From Cherax quadricarinatus (lineage: Eukaryota > Arthropoda > Malacostraca > Decapoda > Parastacidae): a stretch of 64,000 nt of DNA. Below the pieces are notes generated by a model. The model made no database searches, was not told the origin of the DNA, and worked only from the letters and a program-made list of their open reading frames with translations. The stretch spans positions 23,198,118 through 23,262,117 of the forward strand of contig NC_091308.1 in NCBI RefSeq assembly GCF_038502225.1, read 5' to 3'. Position numbers and translations under genes: made by a program. Every line of letters begins with the position of its first letter. Within the stretch, counting starts at the first letter, position 1. Shown here in pieces: positions 44,361 to 56,300 of the stretch.

Positions 44361-44371
44361 CTAAATAAAAA
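44361..44371 (-). promoter_or_regulatory. Possible splice acceptor between HTD2 and IPO11
   Basis: Directly after the HTD2 stop the minus strand reads CTAATTTTTATTTAG then GCATTT: a branch-like CTAAT, a T-rich tract and AG at 44361-44362. Use of this site would let an upstream leader splice past HTD2 straight onto IPO11 exon 1. Confidence 0.35.
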
Positions 44372-44860
44372 TTAGCTTATTTTGTTCACTGATGGATTTA
44401 TCACAAGTCTGGCATTTCCACAGAGGACAACTTGCCCAGCATCTGTCACACACGTAAAGTCAACTGTAATAATTTTTCTAATCTCTCTCAACCTTACAGT
44501 CACTTTCACCTCCTCTTCAACATAACATGGGTTAGGAAAATTAAGCTCCTCTTTCACTACCACTGCTCCAGGACCAGGAAGCCTTGTTCCAATGACACTT
44601 GACACAAGACTGTTTAAATATGCACCATGAACAAGACAATTTTTGAAACTAGTTTTGGCTACAACATAATTTCTGTCAACATGAAGGGGATTCGTATCAC
44701 CGGAGAGTTTAGCAAATTTTTCAATGTCTGCAGAGGTAATTTTCTTTCTTAAAGTTGCAGTGTCACCTATTTTTAATGATAAGCATTGTGCACGTACAAG
44801 TAAAAGCTTCCTAGATGTTAAACATCTTACATTAAGAAGGAACTTCAAAAGTAGTGACAT
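44372..44860 (-). CDS. HTD2: Mitochondrial 3-hydroxyacyl-thioester dehydratase (MaoC-like, HTD2)
   Basis: A single-exon frame of 162 residues. Residues 1-30 are hydrophobic and Arg/Lys-rich without acidic residues (MSLLLKFLLNVRCLTSRKLL), as expected for a mitochondrial targeting presequence. Residues 31-155 are a hotdog-fold MaoC dehydratase; LSGDTNPLH at 52-60 is the hydratase-2 signature with Asp55, Asn57 and His60 as the likely catalytic site. Enzymes of this type dehydrate 3-hydroxyacyl-ACP in mitochondrial fatty-acid synthesis. The frame extends 10 codons upstream without an ATG, so Met at 44860 is chosen. The gene sits between ARMC7 (254 bp upstream) and IPO11 (90 bp downstream) on the same strand. 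In vertebrates HTD2 is translated from the bicistronic RPP14 mRNA, so a shared transcript here would be a parallel. No canonical AATAAA was seen between its stop and the IPO11 ATG. Confidence 0.88.
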   Translation of the reverse strand: MSLLLKFLLNVRCLTSRKLLLVRAQCLSLKIGDTATLRKKITSADIEKFAKLSGDTNPLHVDRNYVVAKTSFKNCLVHGAYLNSLVSSVIGTRLPGPGAVVVKEELNFPNPCYVEEEVKVTVRLREIRKIITVDFTCVTDAGQVVLCGNARLVINPSVNKIS

Positions 44861-44893
44861 GAAAAAACAATTATGTCCAACTAATGACAAACT

Positions 44894-44951
44894 TTTATTT
44901 ACCTACAAACTAGAAAGAAAATTCTGCTTGCCATTCCATCAACAGTTTATT
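44894..44951 (-). terminator. Two AATAAA polyadenylation signals of ARMC7
   Basis: AATAAA occurs on the minus strand at 44946-44951 (within CAATAAAC) and at 44894-44899 (within TAAATAAAAG). Both lie in the 254 bp between the ARMC7 stop and the HTD2 ATG at 44860. Cleavage after the second site would fall at the HTD2 start, so the two genes abut or overlap. Confidence 0.55.
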
Positions 44952-45114
44952 GTACTGAATGGCCACTACTCATTTCCAATTTCATTAGTAGTGTACACAA
45001 AATACACTACATTAAGAGAATTCAATTTGTCATTTCAAAAAAAAAAAGTCTATGAAATAAAAGTTTTTCTTGCTCAAAATTTACTCTTCACTATTCATTA
45101 AGAGTATGTAAAAT

Positions 45115-45254
45115 CTATGGTACTGACTGTCCATTTAAAATCTGTTCAGGTGTGCAGTAATCGTCCAAGAAGATTCTAGCAACGTTACGAATGCGTGGAT
45201 TTTCACTACGAGCTTTGGTCAACATTTGCTGCACTATGTCTTTACTGGCGATAT
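45115..45254 (-). CDS. ARMC7: ARMC7 coding exon 4 and stop
   Basis: 140 nt with acceptor TTTACAG. It encodes [20 protein letters not shown] and [18 protein letters not shown], and ends SVP then TAG at 45115-45117. AATAAA signals on this strand follow 164 and 216 bases downstream (44946-44951 and 44894-44899). The second lies almost at the start codon of HTD2. Confidence 0.9.
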
Positions 45255-47277
45255 CTGTAAAGCAATTAACACGTGATATATAAGAATAAGAAAACAAAGT
45301 TTTGGTCAATGAATGATCTCAGTAACTTATCCCCACAGAAAAGCCATGTAAAACAAAAAATATCAACACTAATAATTATTATGCTTGATGCACTTATTAT
45401 AAACTGACCTGCCTTGGAATGAGGTGTGACAAGAAACATAAGAGTTGTTATTGCAGAGATTACTGTAGACTCCTCTTGGGCTGAGAGGCATCTACAGATT
45501 AGTGCCACACCACCATTCTCAATGATGTACAATTTATTTGCTTGATCTGAAATAAGACTGATCATTATCCATCATAATTTCTTGCTTAATTTTTTGTTCC
45601 TAAATTTTATTTTGGCTAAAAACTGAAAATCTCTCTTGAACAAAAAAGGAATAATACCATGACTGGAACAATACACAAATAACCTTCCCATAGGCGAGAG
45701 AAGCTTACAACGACAACCTGATCCTGTGTTCCTCCTCCTCTATCTCTTTTCCTTTTTTCTTTCTTTGTTTTCCTTTCTTCTGCCTAGGGTGCTCTGTTCT
45801 TCAGTTCCCCCTCCCTCTTCCCCTGTGTTTCTGGTCCTAACCCTTCTGGACCCTTCACTCTCCTGTAGTGCTCCTTTTACTTGTCCTTAGACTTACCCCA
45901 ATTCTACAGTACTACTATTCTACCATTCCTACTATTGCCAATACCTTTACTTTTGCCTCCCTTCACCCTTCGCCCCTTTTCTATCTCTTGTCCCACTTAA
46001 CCCGTAAACGGTCCAAACGTATATATACGTTCACTACCGTACTGCCCCAACTTTGAGAAAAAAAAAATTGTTTTTTAATAGGAAAAAAGAGCATATGGTA
46101 CCCAGGCATCCCCAATTGTTTTTAATATGGTGCACAGTGAGTGCTCACGCTCATTCTCACATGTCTAGGTGACGCAGGCTTATCGTGGCAATGTTAAATG
46201 TAGGACACACAAAACGTATATATACGTTTGGGGCACTAGCGGTAAAAACATATATATACATTCAGACCATTTACGAGTTAAACTACTCTCCCTACTTTCT
46301 ACTACTACTTCCTCTACCAGCCTTACCACTACTACCACTCCCTACCTTGGTCTCGCCTCTGTTAGCTCACCTATACGTATATACTGGCTCCCTCTATCTT
46401 TTTGTCAGTGACTTTGTAATGGTCAAGTCAGACTGAAACATCGTTGTAAGCTTCTCTCTCCTATGTACAGGTTATTTGTGTTTCTCACTTCCTCTCTCCT
46501 TTCCTAATCCTTCTCACCCTCCCTCTTGTCTATTCACCTCTAACTTTTCTAATCCCCTCCCCCTTTCTCTTGAACAGATGCTGTGCAGTGTCCACATTCA
46601 TTATTTTATTTAATGCAAGTACACGTACAAGGTATACAGTCCTAGCTGACATCAATGATATACTACTATATAGAAAGCCCCTTGTTATGCTGAGTATTTC
46701 GGGCAAATTAGGTCAGTTTTGTCCCAGAATGCGACCCACACCAGTCGACTAGCACCCAGGTACCCATTTTACTGATGGGTGAACAAGGACAGCAGGTGTC
46801 TTATGGAAACACGTCCCTAATGTTTTCCAGCCGTACCGGAGGAGATCTGAACTCCAGACCTAAGTGTATGAGCTAAGTGAGCTAGACAGAAAAGATCTGA
46901 AGTTATACAGGTCTCCCTCAACATTCATGTTTTCAACTTTCACGGGCTTCACAAATTCACGAATTCCCAACCGCCAAATTCCCAGCCACCAAATTCCCAG
47001 CCACCAAATCATCATATTTAAGTTTCCCGCCACCTGCGAGTCCCTACTACCCTCCCTCCGACCCCCGCAACCGGCAGCCAGCCCTCCCACCACTCAGTGT
47101 GGCGAGTGTTTTGTTTGTTCATTATTTTCTATTAAACTACAGTATAAATAATGTAAACCCATTTATGACTGAATATTGGAATGGCTATTCAGACAGGTAT
47201 TAGACGGTGACATCGTGTGTTTACTCTTGAACACAGCAAAGAATTAAACATTTCTGCTACAGCTAATAACAAAAGTA

Positions 47278-47327
<50 letters not shown>

Positions 47328-50300
47328 CGATATAATTGAAGAAGGAAATTGTACAAAAATACGAGGAAGTGGTTGACACATCGTCAGTGTGACTTTGTTT
47401 ATGCTGGAGTGAGCATTAGAGTCCGTGCTCTTCTAAACTTTTCACAATAATTCATTGTGTTTGGTGCTTGTAGATTGAGTGTGACTTAAGTGGTTGAGGC
47501 AGTGGTTGAGGCAGCGGTTGAGGCAGCAGTATTTAATAACTTGCATGTTAATAATAGTACATGTTAAATAACATGTATTATTATTATTTATAACATATAT
47601 GTTATTAAATACCACTGCCTCAACCACTGAATTATTGTGAAAAGTTTAGAAGAGCACGGAGACTAATGCTCACTCCAGCATAAACAAAGTCACACTGACG
47701 ATGTGTCAACCACTCCCTCGTATTTTTGTACAATTTCCTTCTTCAATTATATCGTAATTATTATTATTATTATTATTACTATTGTTATTATTAGCAGTAG
47801 CAGAAATGTTCGATTCTTTGCTGTGTTCAAGAGTAAACACATGATGTCACCGTCTAATACCTCTCCTAATAGCCATTCCAATATGCAGTCATGAATGGTT
47901 TACATTATTTATACTGTAGTTTAACCCCTTCAGGGTCCAAGGCCCAAATCTGAAGTGGTGCCCCAGTGTCCAAGAATTTAAAAAAAAAAAATTGTTATTT
48001 TCTCTTATGAAATGGTAGAGAATCTTTTTGTCAAGGTAATAAAACAAAAAGTACGAAATTTGATGGAAAATTGACGAAATTATGCTCTCGCGAATTTTGA
48101 TGTGTCAGCGATATTTACGAATCGGCGATTTTGCCGACTTTGACTCCCATTTTAGGCCAATTACATTATTCCAGTCAACCAAATTCTTAGCTATTTCACT
48201 AGTATTACTTCTATTCTATCGATTGAGCACAAGAAATCGCCAAGTCAACTGTTTCAACTACAAATTAAAGTGATCGGAAATTGTTAATTTGGTCAATTTA
48301 ACACAAAGTTCAAAATATTCCAATTTCAAAATAGGGTCCAGAATAAACAATGTAGGTATTCCTGGAACTAAACTAACATTTCCTCTGTTCATTAGTTACG
48401 TTTTGAGGCTTTACAAATAAATTCCATTTTGATTTTTTATTCATATAATGAATTTTTATTCACACCAAAAAATAGAAGAGTTACTGTTATGCAATACTGT
48501 AATAATTGTATAAATATCACCATATTTGTGAATGCATATTAGACCCACCAGCTGGCGCGTATTAGACGTGTGAGGTCGTTTGTTTACTCTTGAATATCGG
48601 CAAAAATTTAACATTTCTGCTACTTTGAGCTCAGTTTCAAGCCATTTCCAGTGCTAAAACCAATCAAAATCATCTCTATTTCTGTAATATGTCTTCCATT
48701 CTATCAAATGAGACCAAGAAATCGCAAATAGAACTATAAAAAACATACGAAAAAACACTGCAAAGTCGCTGTTTTAATCGAAAAATCATGATTTCAGTTT
48801 TTTTCTCTCATTATACACAGCGTGCTGCAGGATCTGTTTTATGTGGTGCACACATACCACATAGATGTATTCTGTCATATCTAGGTCCAAATGTGCCACT
48901 CACAGTTTATCAGAGTGAGCTGAGCTCATGACGTAGATCTACGGTTTGGACCCTGAACATAAAGCCGTAGATCTACGGGACGGACCCTCAAAGGGTTAAT
49001 AACAAATAATGAAAAAACAAAACTCACCACACTGAGTGGTGGGAGGGCTGGCTGCCAGTTGCGGGGGTCAGAGGGAGGGTAGTAGGGACTCGCAGTGGTT
49101 GAGGCATTGGTGGAGGCATTGGTGGAGGCAGTGGTGGAGGCAGTGGTGGAGGCAGTGGTGGAGGCAGTGGTGGAGGCAGTGGTGGAGGCAGTGGTGGAGG
49201 CAGTGGTGGAGGCAGTGGTGGAGGCAGTGGTGGAGGCAGTGGTGGAGGCAGTGGTGGAGGCAGTGGTGGAGGCAGTGGTGGAGGCAGTGGTGGAGGCAGT
49301 GGTGGAGGCAGTGGTGGAGGCAGTGGTGGAGGCAGTGGTGGAGGCAGTGGTGGAGGCAGTGGTGGAGGCAGTGGTGGAGGCAGTGGTGGAGGCAGTGGTG
49401 GAGGCAGTGGTGGAGGCAGTGGTGGAGGCAGTGGTGGAGGCAGTGGTGGAGGCAGTGGTGGAGGCAGTGGTGGAGGCAGTGGTGGAGGCAGTGGTGGAGG
49501 CAGTGGTGGAGGCAGTGGTGGAGGCAGTGGTGGAGGCAGTGGTGGAGGCAGTGGTGGAGGCAGTGGTGGAGGCAGTGGTGGAGGCAGTGGTGGAGGCAGT
49601 GGTGGAGGCAGTGGTGGAGGCAGTGGTGGAGGCAGTGGTGGAGGCAGTGGTGGAGGCAGTGGTGGAGGCAGTGGTGGAGGCAGTGGTGGAGGCAGTGGTG
49701 GAGGCAGTGGTGGAGTTAAGGAAGCAGTATTGTATTATATTTCCCTACAATATATTGGGGCACCGAACATTCACGGTTTTTCAACATTCGCGAGGCTCTT
49801 GATCCCCTAACCCTCGCGAATGTTGAGGGAGACCTGTACAGTGGAACCTCAAAATTCGAACGTATCACATATCGAACATTTCAAAATTAGAACCCCTTTT
49901 TCGAACAACTTTGTCCCTATTATTGAACGTGCCCCTATTTTCGGACCGCTGGGTACCGGACCTGTTAGCCAGCCAGCCCGCTCTGTCCGCGTCCCCGCGC
50001 AGGCGCCGTGAGCCAGTCTGCCTTTGTTTATGCTTGAGTGAACACTAACATGCGCTCTCATTCAAACATTTTATGATTATTTCATTGTGTTTAATGCTTG
50101 TGGGACTGTGAAATAAGCTACCATGGGCCCAAAGAAACTTGCTAGTGGTACACCACCTGTGGTAAAGAAAGTGAGAAACACCATAGATGTGAAGAAGGAA
50201 ATAATACAGAAGCAGAATGATGTCCAAGTGGAATGATGTCCAAATGTTTGTGCAGAAGTACCACCCTGAGCAAGCTGAAACAAGCCATCTTTGCAACAAG

Positions 50301-53300
50301 TTCAGTGACAGAACCATGTCCCATTTTAGGGAAATCTTAAAAGAGGCACCAGAAACAGAGGAATGTGGACAGTTATTTTGTGAGACAGGGGTCCAGTGAC
50401 TCAAGCTGGTCCTAGTGGCATTAAAAGACAGAAGGGAAGTAACCCCAGAGAGGGCTTTACCTGAAGTCCTCACGGAGGGAGATTCTCTTTCCAAACACTA
50501 ACCCCAACGCCCTCTCTCCTCCTGCCTATCTTCCAGATGCCATCACCAATCTTCAATAAAGGTAAGTAAAAATGTTTTTATATTTATATACATAATTGAA
50601 CACTATAGTATTTGTTGTGTATGTAAAACTATAATTAATCTCTATAAAATGTATTTTTTTGTGAATATTTTTGGGTTTCTGGAACGGATTAATTGTATTT
50701 CCATTATTTATGTGAAATATTGCTTCGAATTTCAGACTTTTCGAATTTAGAACTAGCTCCTGGAACGGATTAAGTTCGAAATTTGAGGTTCCACTGTATA
50801 TCCTTGGTTAGGGCTCTGGTGGCCTGGTGGCTAACGCTCTCGCTTCACACGGTGAGGGCCTGGGTTCGATTCCCAGCCAGAGTAGAAACATTGGACGTGT
50901 TTCTTTCCACCTGTTGTCTATGTTCCCCATCAGTAAAATGGGTACCTGGGTGTTAGTCGACTGGTGTGGGTCGCATCCTGGGACACTGACCTAAGGAGGC
51001 CTGGTCACAGACCGGGCCGCGGGGGCGTTGACCCCCGGAACTCTCTCCAGATCTCCAGATAAGGCCTCATTTAAACTATGCTGCTCAGTTCTGGTCACCG
51101 TATTACAGAATGGATATAAATGCTCTGGAAAACGTACAGAGGAGGATGACAAAGATGATCCCATGTCTCAAATCTTCCCTATGAGGAGAGACTGAGGGCC
51201 CTGAATCTGCACTCTCTCGAAAGGCATAGAATGAGGGGGATACGATAGACGTGTATAAATGGAAAACAGGAACAAATAAAGGGGATGTAAATAGCATGCT
51301 GAAAATTTCCAGCCAAGACAGGACTCGCAGCAATGGTTTCAAGTTGGAAAAATTCAGATTCAGGAAGGATATAGGAAAGCACTGGTTTGGTAATAGAGTT
51401 GTGGATGAGTGGAACAAACTCCCGAGTACAGTTATTCAGGCTAAAACGTTGTGTAGTTTTAAAAATAGGTTAGATAAATACAGGAGTGGGTGTGGGTGGG
51501 TGCGAGTTGGACCTGACTAGCTTGTGCTGCTGGGTCTGGTACCGTGCTCCGTCCTTGAGTGGAGGTGACCAGACTGAGTGGGTCATTGGGCTAATCTGGG
51601 GGGGTCATTGGTCTAATCTGGGGGGAGGGGGGACATGGACCAGCTCTGCATGGGTCAGTAGGCCTGTTGCAGTGTTCCTTCTTTCTTATGTTCTTAAATG
51701 GAAGCAGGAGTAAATTTAAAAACGAAATAGTAAATGCTTCTACCAATGGAAACGTAAAACTAAAAAACTGTATGATGAGTATATCTGTGGAGAAAATTTC
51801 TCCAGGAGGGGGGGGTTATCAGCCCCTTTAACCCTGAAACTGTCCAAACGTAGATCTACGTCCACGTGCAGGGGGGCTCCTAACGTTGATCTACGTATTT
51901 TTTTACATTCTTTCAAATGGGGAAAATCAAGGTCGGAGCGCTACACACATGAACGTAGATCTACGTTTGGACAGTTTAAGGGTTAAGCCCTTTGAGGGAC
52001 TTGGCCCTCCAGAGGGGCTGATGGCATTTAGTTTCTTGGTCAACACTTTTAATTAAAAGCATATGACCATGTGCCATGATCATGCTACGTCTTTGCTAGA
52101 AAGTGTTGCAACCATAGTGTGGATTAATAAGACAAAATCTATCTCTTACCTTAGTAGGACAATTAAGGAAAATCCTGCACCCACTTTAATACCATGTTAA
52201 AGATAGCACAAATTGTTATCTATGCCCAGACAGCAAGAATCAAGCAGTCTGCATTGCTTCATGGTGGAAGTTTGGCAAGCAAGGGAAATATGCTTGATCG
52301 ACACTTCTTTTGTGTCGGGGGAGACGCCGAGGGCATGCCAGGCCAGTGGAGAGCACCTCGGGCTAGAGTGCTTTAAACCCAGCCAGGGGAAGCGTTAACA
52401 CCAGGAAAACGAACAAAGAACACTGATCCGCACATTTTTGTGCATACAGGAAAATCCACATTCGTGGTATATTACAGAGAAGTGTGCACAGCTTCCTGTA
52501 GTGACATTACTGTGAATTTAAAATGACTGAAAGACAGTGTTGTATACCGAGTGTACCGAGAACTATCTTTATAGACTAGTGCAATGAGACGCCTTTTCTT
52601 CAATCAAGTCAACGATATCTGTCGAATGGTGCATACAACACCATAGTTCACACTACAAGAGCAAGGTAAGTTTTGAATTTACTTGTTATGCAGGGGACTG
52701 TGCAGGTCTTTTGTCACAAGGCGTTCAAAATCATCCTATAGTCAGCAGTAAGGTGTGGGCTTTTGAGCCCCACACAAATGAGTATTCAAGTCAGTATTCA
52801 GTTATTCAACAGAATACTGACAACACCCACTAGGGATAATTAGGCTCATACTTACTTGTTCCCCACAGCCACGTGGTCATAGAACAAATGTCTCATCGGA
52901 GGTGTCTATCGTCAGAGGCTGCGATAGGCAGACAGAGAAACAAAGCTTAGTGTCCTCATTATTGATACAGAGTTACTTTATTTGTTCTACAAGTTTATTT
53001 AACCATAATCTTGACAAGCCTGACCCAGGGCTGGGCTGTAGAGGTTGGAAATCTCTTTAAAGTCCTTAACCCTTTCACTGTCGAGACCCCTGCTCACAAA
53101 CTTGCTCTCAGTGTCAAAGAATTTAAAAAAAAAAAATATTTTTTCTTATGAAATAAAGATTATTTTCCCAATGGTAATGACACCAAGAACATGAAATTTG
53201 ATGGAAAACTTACAGAATTACATTCTCACTAAGTTAGCAGTCTCGGTGATATTTATGAATCGGCGATTTAACCCACTTTGAGCCCTATTTTCAGCCAATT

Positions 53301-56300
53301 CCTTTGTTTCAGTCAAGCAAACTCATAGCTATTTTGCTAGAACTCCATTTGTTTTATTAACCAAGTACAAGAAACCGCCCATTTACCTATTTCAACTACC
53401 CAATAAAGTGATCAGAAATTGGTAATTTGGTCAATTTCATACATGATTTAAGGCCAATTTAACCCTTTCAGGGTCGACAGGCCCTCTCGGACTTGTTCTC
53501 AGGATCGGCCAAATTTAAAAAAAAAAAAAAAAAAAATCTTATGAAAAGATAGAATCTTCTCCCGATTATAATGACACCAAAAGTATGAAATTTGATGGTA
53601 AACTTACGGAATTATGTTCTCGTGAAGTTAGCGGTCTCGACAATGTTTACGCAGCGGCGATTTTGCCCACTTTGAGCCCTATTTTCGGCCAATTCGTGTA
53701 CTTATCGACAAAAATCATAACTATTTTGCTAGAACTCCATTTTTTCTATCGAATGAGTACAAGAAACCACCCATTTACCGATTTCAACTATCCAATACAG
53801 TGGTCAGAATTTAGCAATTTTGCCAATTTCACACAAATTTCAAAAGATGCCAATTTCCGAATAGGGTTCAGAATAAACAAGAAAGACATTCCTGGCACTA
53901 AAATAACATTTCCTCTGTTCATTAGTCATGTCCCCACGCCCCTCTTACATTCTTTTTCTTTCCACTTTGAATTTTTATTCTCACAAAAAAATAGAAGATT
54001 TACAGTTATGCAGGCTACTGTATTAGTGTAGAAATGGTATAAATAATATCGGCGCACTTGTGAAAGAATATTAGACTCACCAGTTGAGGTGTATTGGATG
54101 CTTGGCATGATTTGTTTACTTTTGAACTTCGGTAAAAATCGAACATTTCTGCTACTTTGAACGGAATTTCAAGGTAGTTTTCTTTGTAAAACCAGTCAAA
54201 ATCATCTCAATTTCTGTAATGTGTCCTCCATTCTATAAAATAAAACCAGGAAAACGAGAATACAACAATAAATACCATACGAAAATACAGTGCAAAGTCG
54301 CTGTTTTAATCCAAAAACAAAGTTTTTTTTTCTCATTACGCACTGTGTGCTGCAGGATTTTTTTTATACTGTGCACACTGACCACAGACCCATTCTTTCA
54401 TATGTAGGCCTACCAGCTTTCTCTCACTCGATTTGAGGGCACCAGAATTTAGGCGTACTAGTACGTCAAAAACCCTGGGTCGTAAGCCGTACTAGTACAT
54501 CAGAAACCCTGAAAGGGTTAAAAAAAACAGGGTCTAGAATTAACAATACAAACATTCCTAGCACTAAAATAACATTTTTCTATTCATTAGTCACGTTTCC
54601 AGGCCCCTCTTTATTACGCTTGCTTTTCATTTTGAATTTTTATTCACACAAAAAATATAAGATATATTGTTATGCAGACTACTGCATTATAGTAAAAATT
54701 ATATAAATAATATCAGCACATTTGTCAAAGCATATCAGACCCACCAGTTGACATGTATTGGACAGGTGACGTCATTCTTTTACTCTTGAACATCAGCAAA
54801 AATCAAACATTTCCGCTACTTTGAGCTCAATTTCAAGGTACGTATTTTTAGTCCATAAATCTTTCAAAAATCATCTCTATTTCTGTATTATGTCTTCCAT
54901 TCTATCAAATAAGACCAAGAAAACGAGAATGCAACCATAAATACCACACGAAAATGCACTGCAAAGTCTGCGTTTTAAACCAAAAACATGGTCAGTTTTT
55001 TTTCTCACAATATGCACTGAATGCTGCAGGATTTTTTTTTATACTGCACAGTGACCACCAAGACCCATTCCCTCATATGTAGTCCTACCAGCTTTCTTCT
55101 GCAAGATTAGAAGTCGCTAGAATTCTGGCGTAATATTACGGTGCCAACACTGGCTTGCAAGCTGTAATATTACAGCACCAACAGTGAAAGGGTTAAATAC
55201 AATTACAAAAGGTAAAGGTACACACACACACACAAAACAGTCATGATCAGAGAAATCTCACCAACGTGAGGCTTCTTGCAAAATTTTATATAATAATTTT
55301 GAGGAAAATAAGTACACCTACCGACTTACGACCTGCTCGCCTTACGACCACTCAACTTACGACCGTGTTTTTATGCCAAATTTCTGGGAAATAAACAACT
55401 ATTTGTGTTGTACACAGTGTTTATCCTAAACCTTACAGTATAAAATACAGTACTAACAACATAAAAAGTAAAGTAAAACATGAAATACCAAAATAAAACA
55501 ATAAAATAGTCATTACAAAAATGTTTTGTTGATATTCAGTAGTAAAGTTCAACTTACGACCGGTTTCTCGGAACCGAACTCGGTCGTAAGTCGGATGGTA
55601 GGTGTACTATACTCTAGAAATCTTTATAGTTCCAACTTATGATAGTGCCACTTTTACCATTATGTGTCACTAGGTGGCACATAATGTTAAAGAAAATTAA
55701 CAGGAAAGGTAACCTGAAATTTTGCAGGGAATGAATTGCTGACAAACACTGAAGGCTATTTGAAAATGGGTCTCATTCCACTGTAAACTAAGTTCGGCAA
55801 CATTTCTCTGGAATGCATCTCAATCAATAAGCATGCATTTCTATATAGTAACTAAATAAAAATCACATAACAAAAATGCATTACTTATGCATTCAATTAA
55901 GGTTCAACTGTCAATTATAACAGGTACATTCTTACTCACCGAGAGCTAAGTTACAGAGTCCAGCAGCTGCAAAGCTACATAAAGTAGATGTGCCTTCAGA
56001 TAACTGGTCTAAGAAAAGGTCAATAATTTTCAGTTTACGAAACCAATGATAGTTGATGGGATCATATGCAAAGTTTGCTAAGTTCGCTAGAACCTGTTCC
56101 TTGGCCTCTGTAATGTGGGGAAAAATAAACTTTAAAAATACTGCACAGTATTGATTTCAAATATTTTTCTCGGGTAAAAAATTTTTAGTAATTAAAATTG
56201 TCTAGACATTCATTCAACACTTTATAACTGTTACATTATTACACAAGACTTCATGCTGAACCTTTTCCTGTTTACAACTAAATTCATTTTGTCATAAAAA

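Larger units (their letters stand above)
46908..49836. mobile_element. TA-flanked foldback element with nested MITE and minisatellite
   Basis: Ends CAGGTCTCCCTCAACATTC at both sides in inverted orientation, flanked by TA (46906-46907, 49837-49838). Long inverted arms meet around a 60-bp loop (47,541-47,600). The right arm is expanded by a piggyBac MITE (47,925-48,995) and a 12-bp minisatellite (49,095-49,706). No transposase. The termini resemble pogo/Tc1-type elements. Confidence 0.8.

Noticed and set aside
45689..46465. Inverted repeat ends as a single stem-loop regulatory structure of ARMC7
   Set aside because: The inverted ends are more simply the TIRs of a DNA element, with a MITE nested inside.
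49095..49706. Possible CRISPR-like array
   Set aside because: Direct head-to-tail 12-bp units without spacers, in a eukaryotic genome; a minisatellite.
49036..49802. Two overlapping frames of 227 and 235 codons (WRQW and VEAV repeats)
   Set aside because: Both come from the 12-bp minisatellite, whose length is a multiple of three, so every phase without a stop stays open.
50813..50883. Functional tRNA-Val(CAC) gene
   Set aside because: The fold is good, but a SINE body follows directly and the D-arm has a box A mismatch; SINE head preferred.
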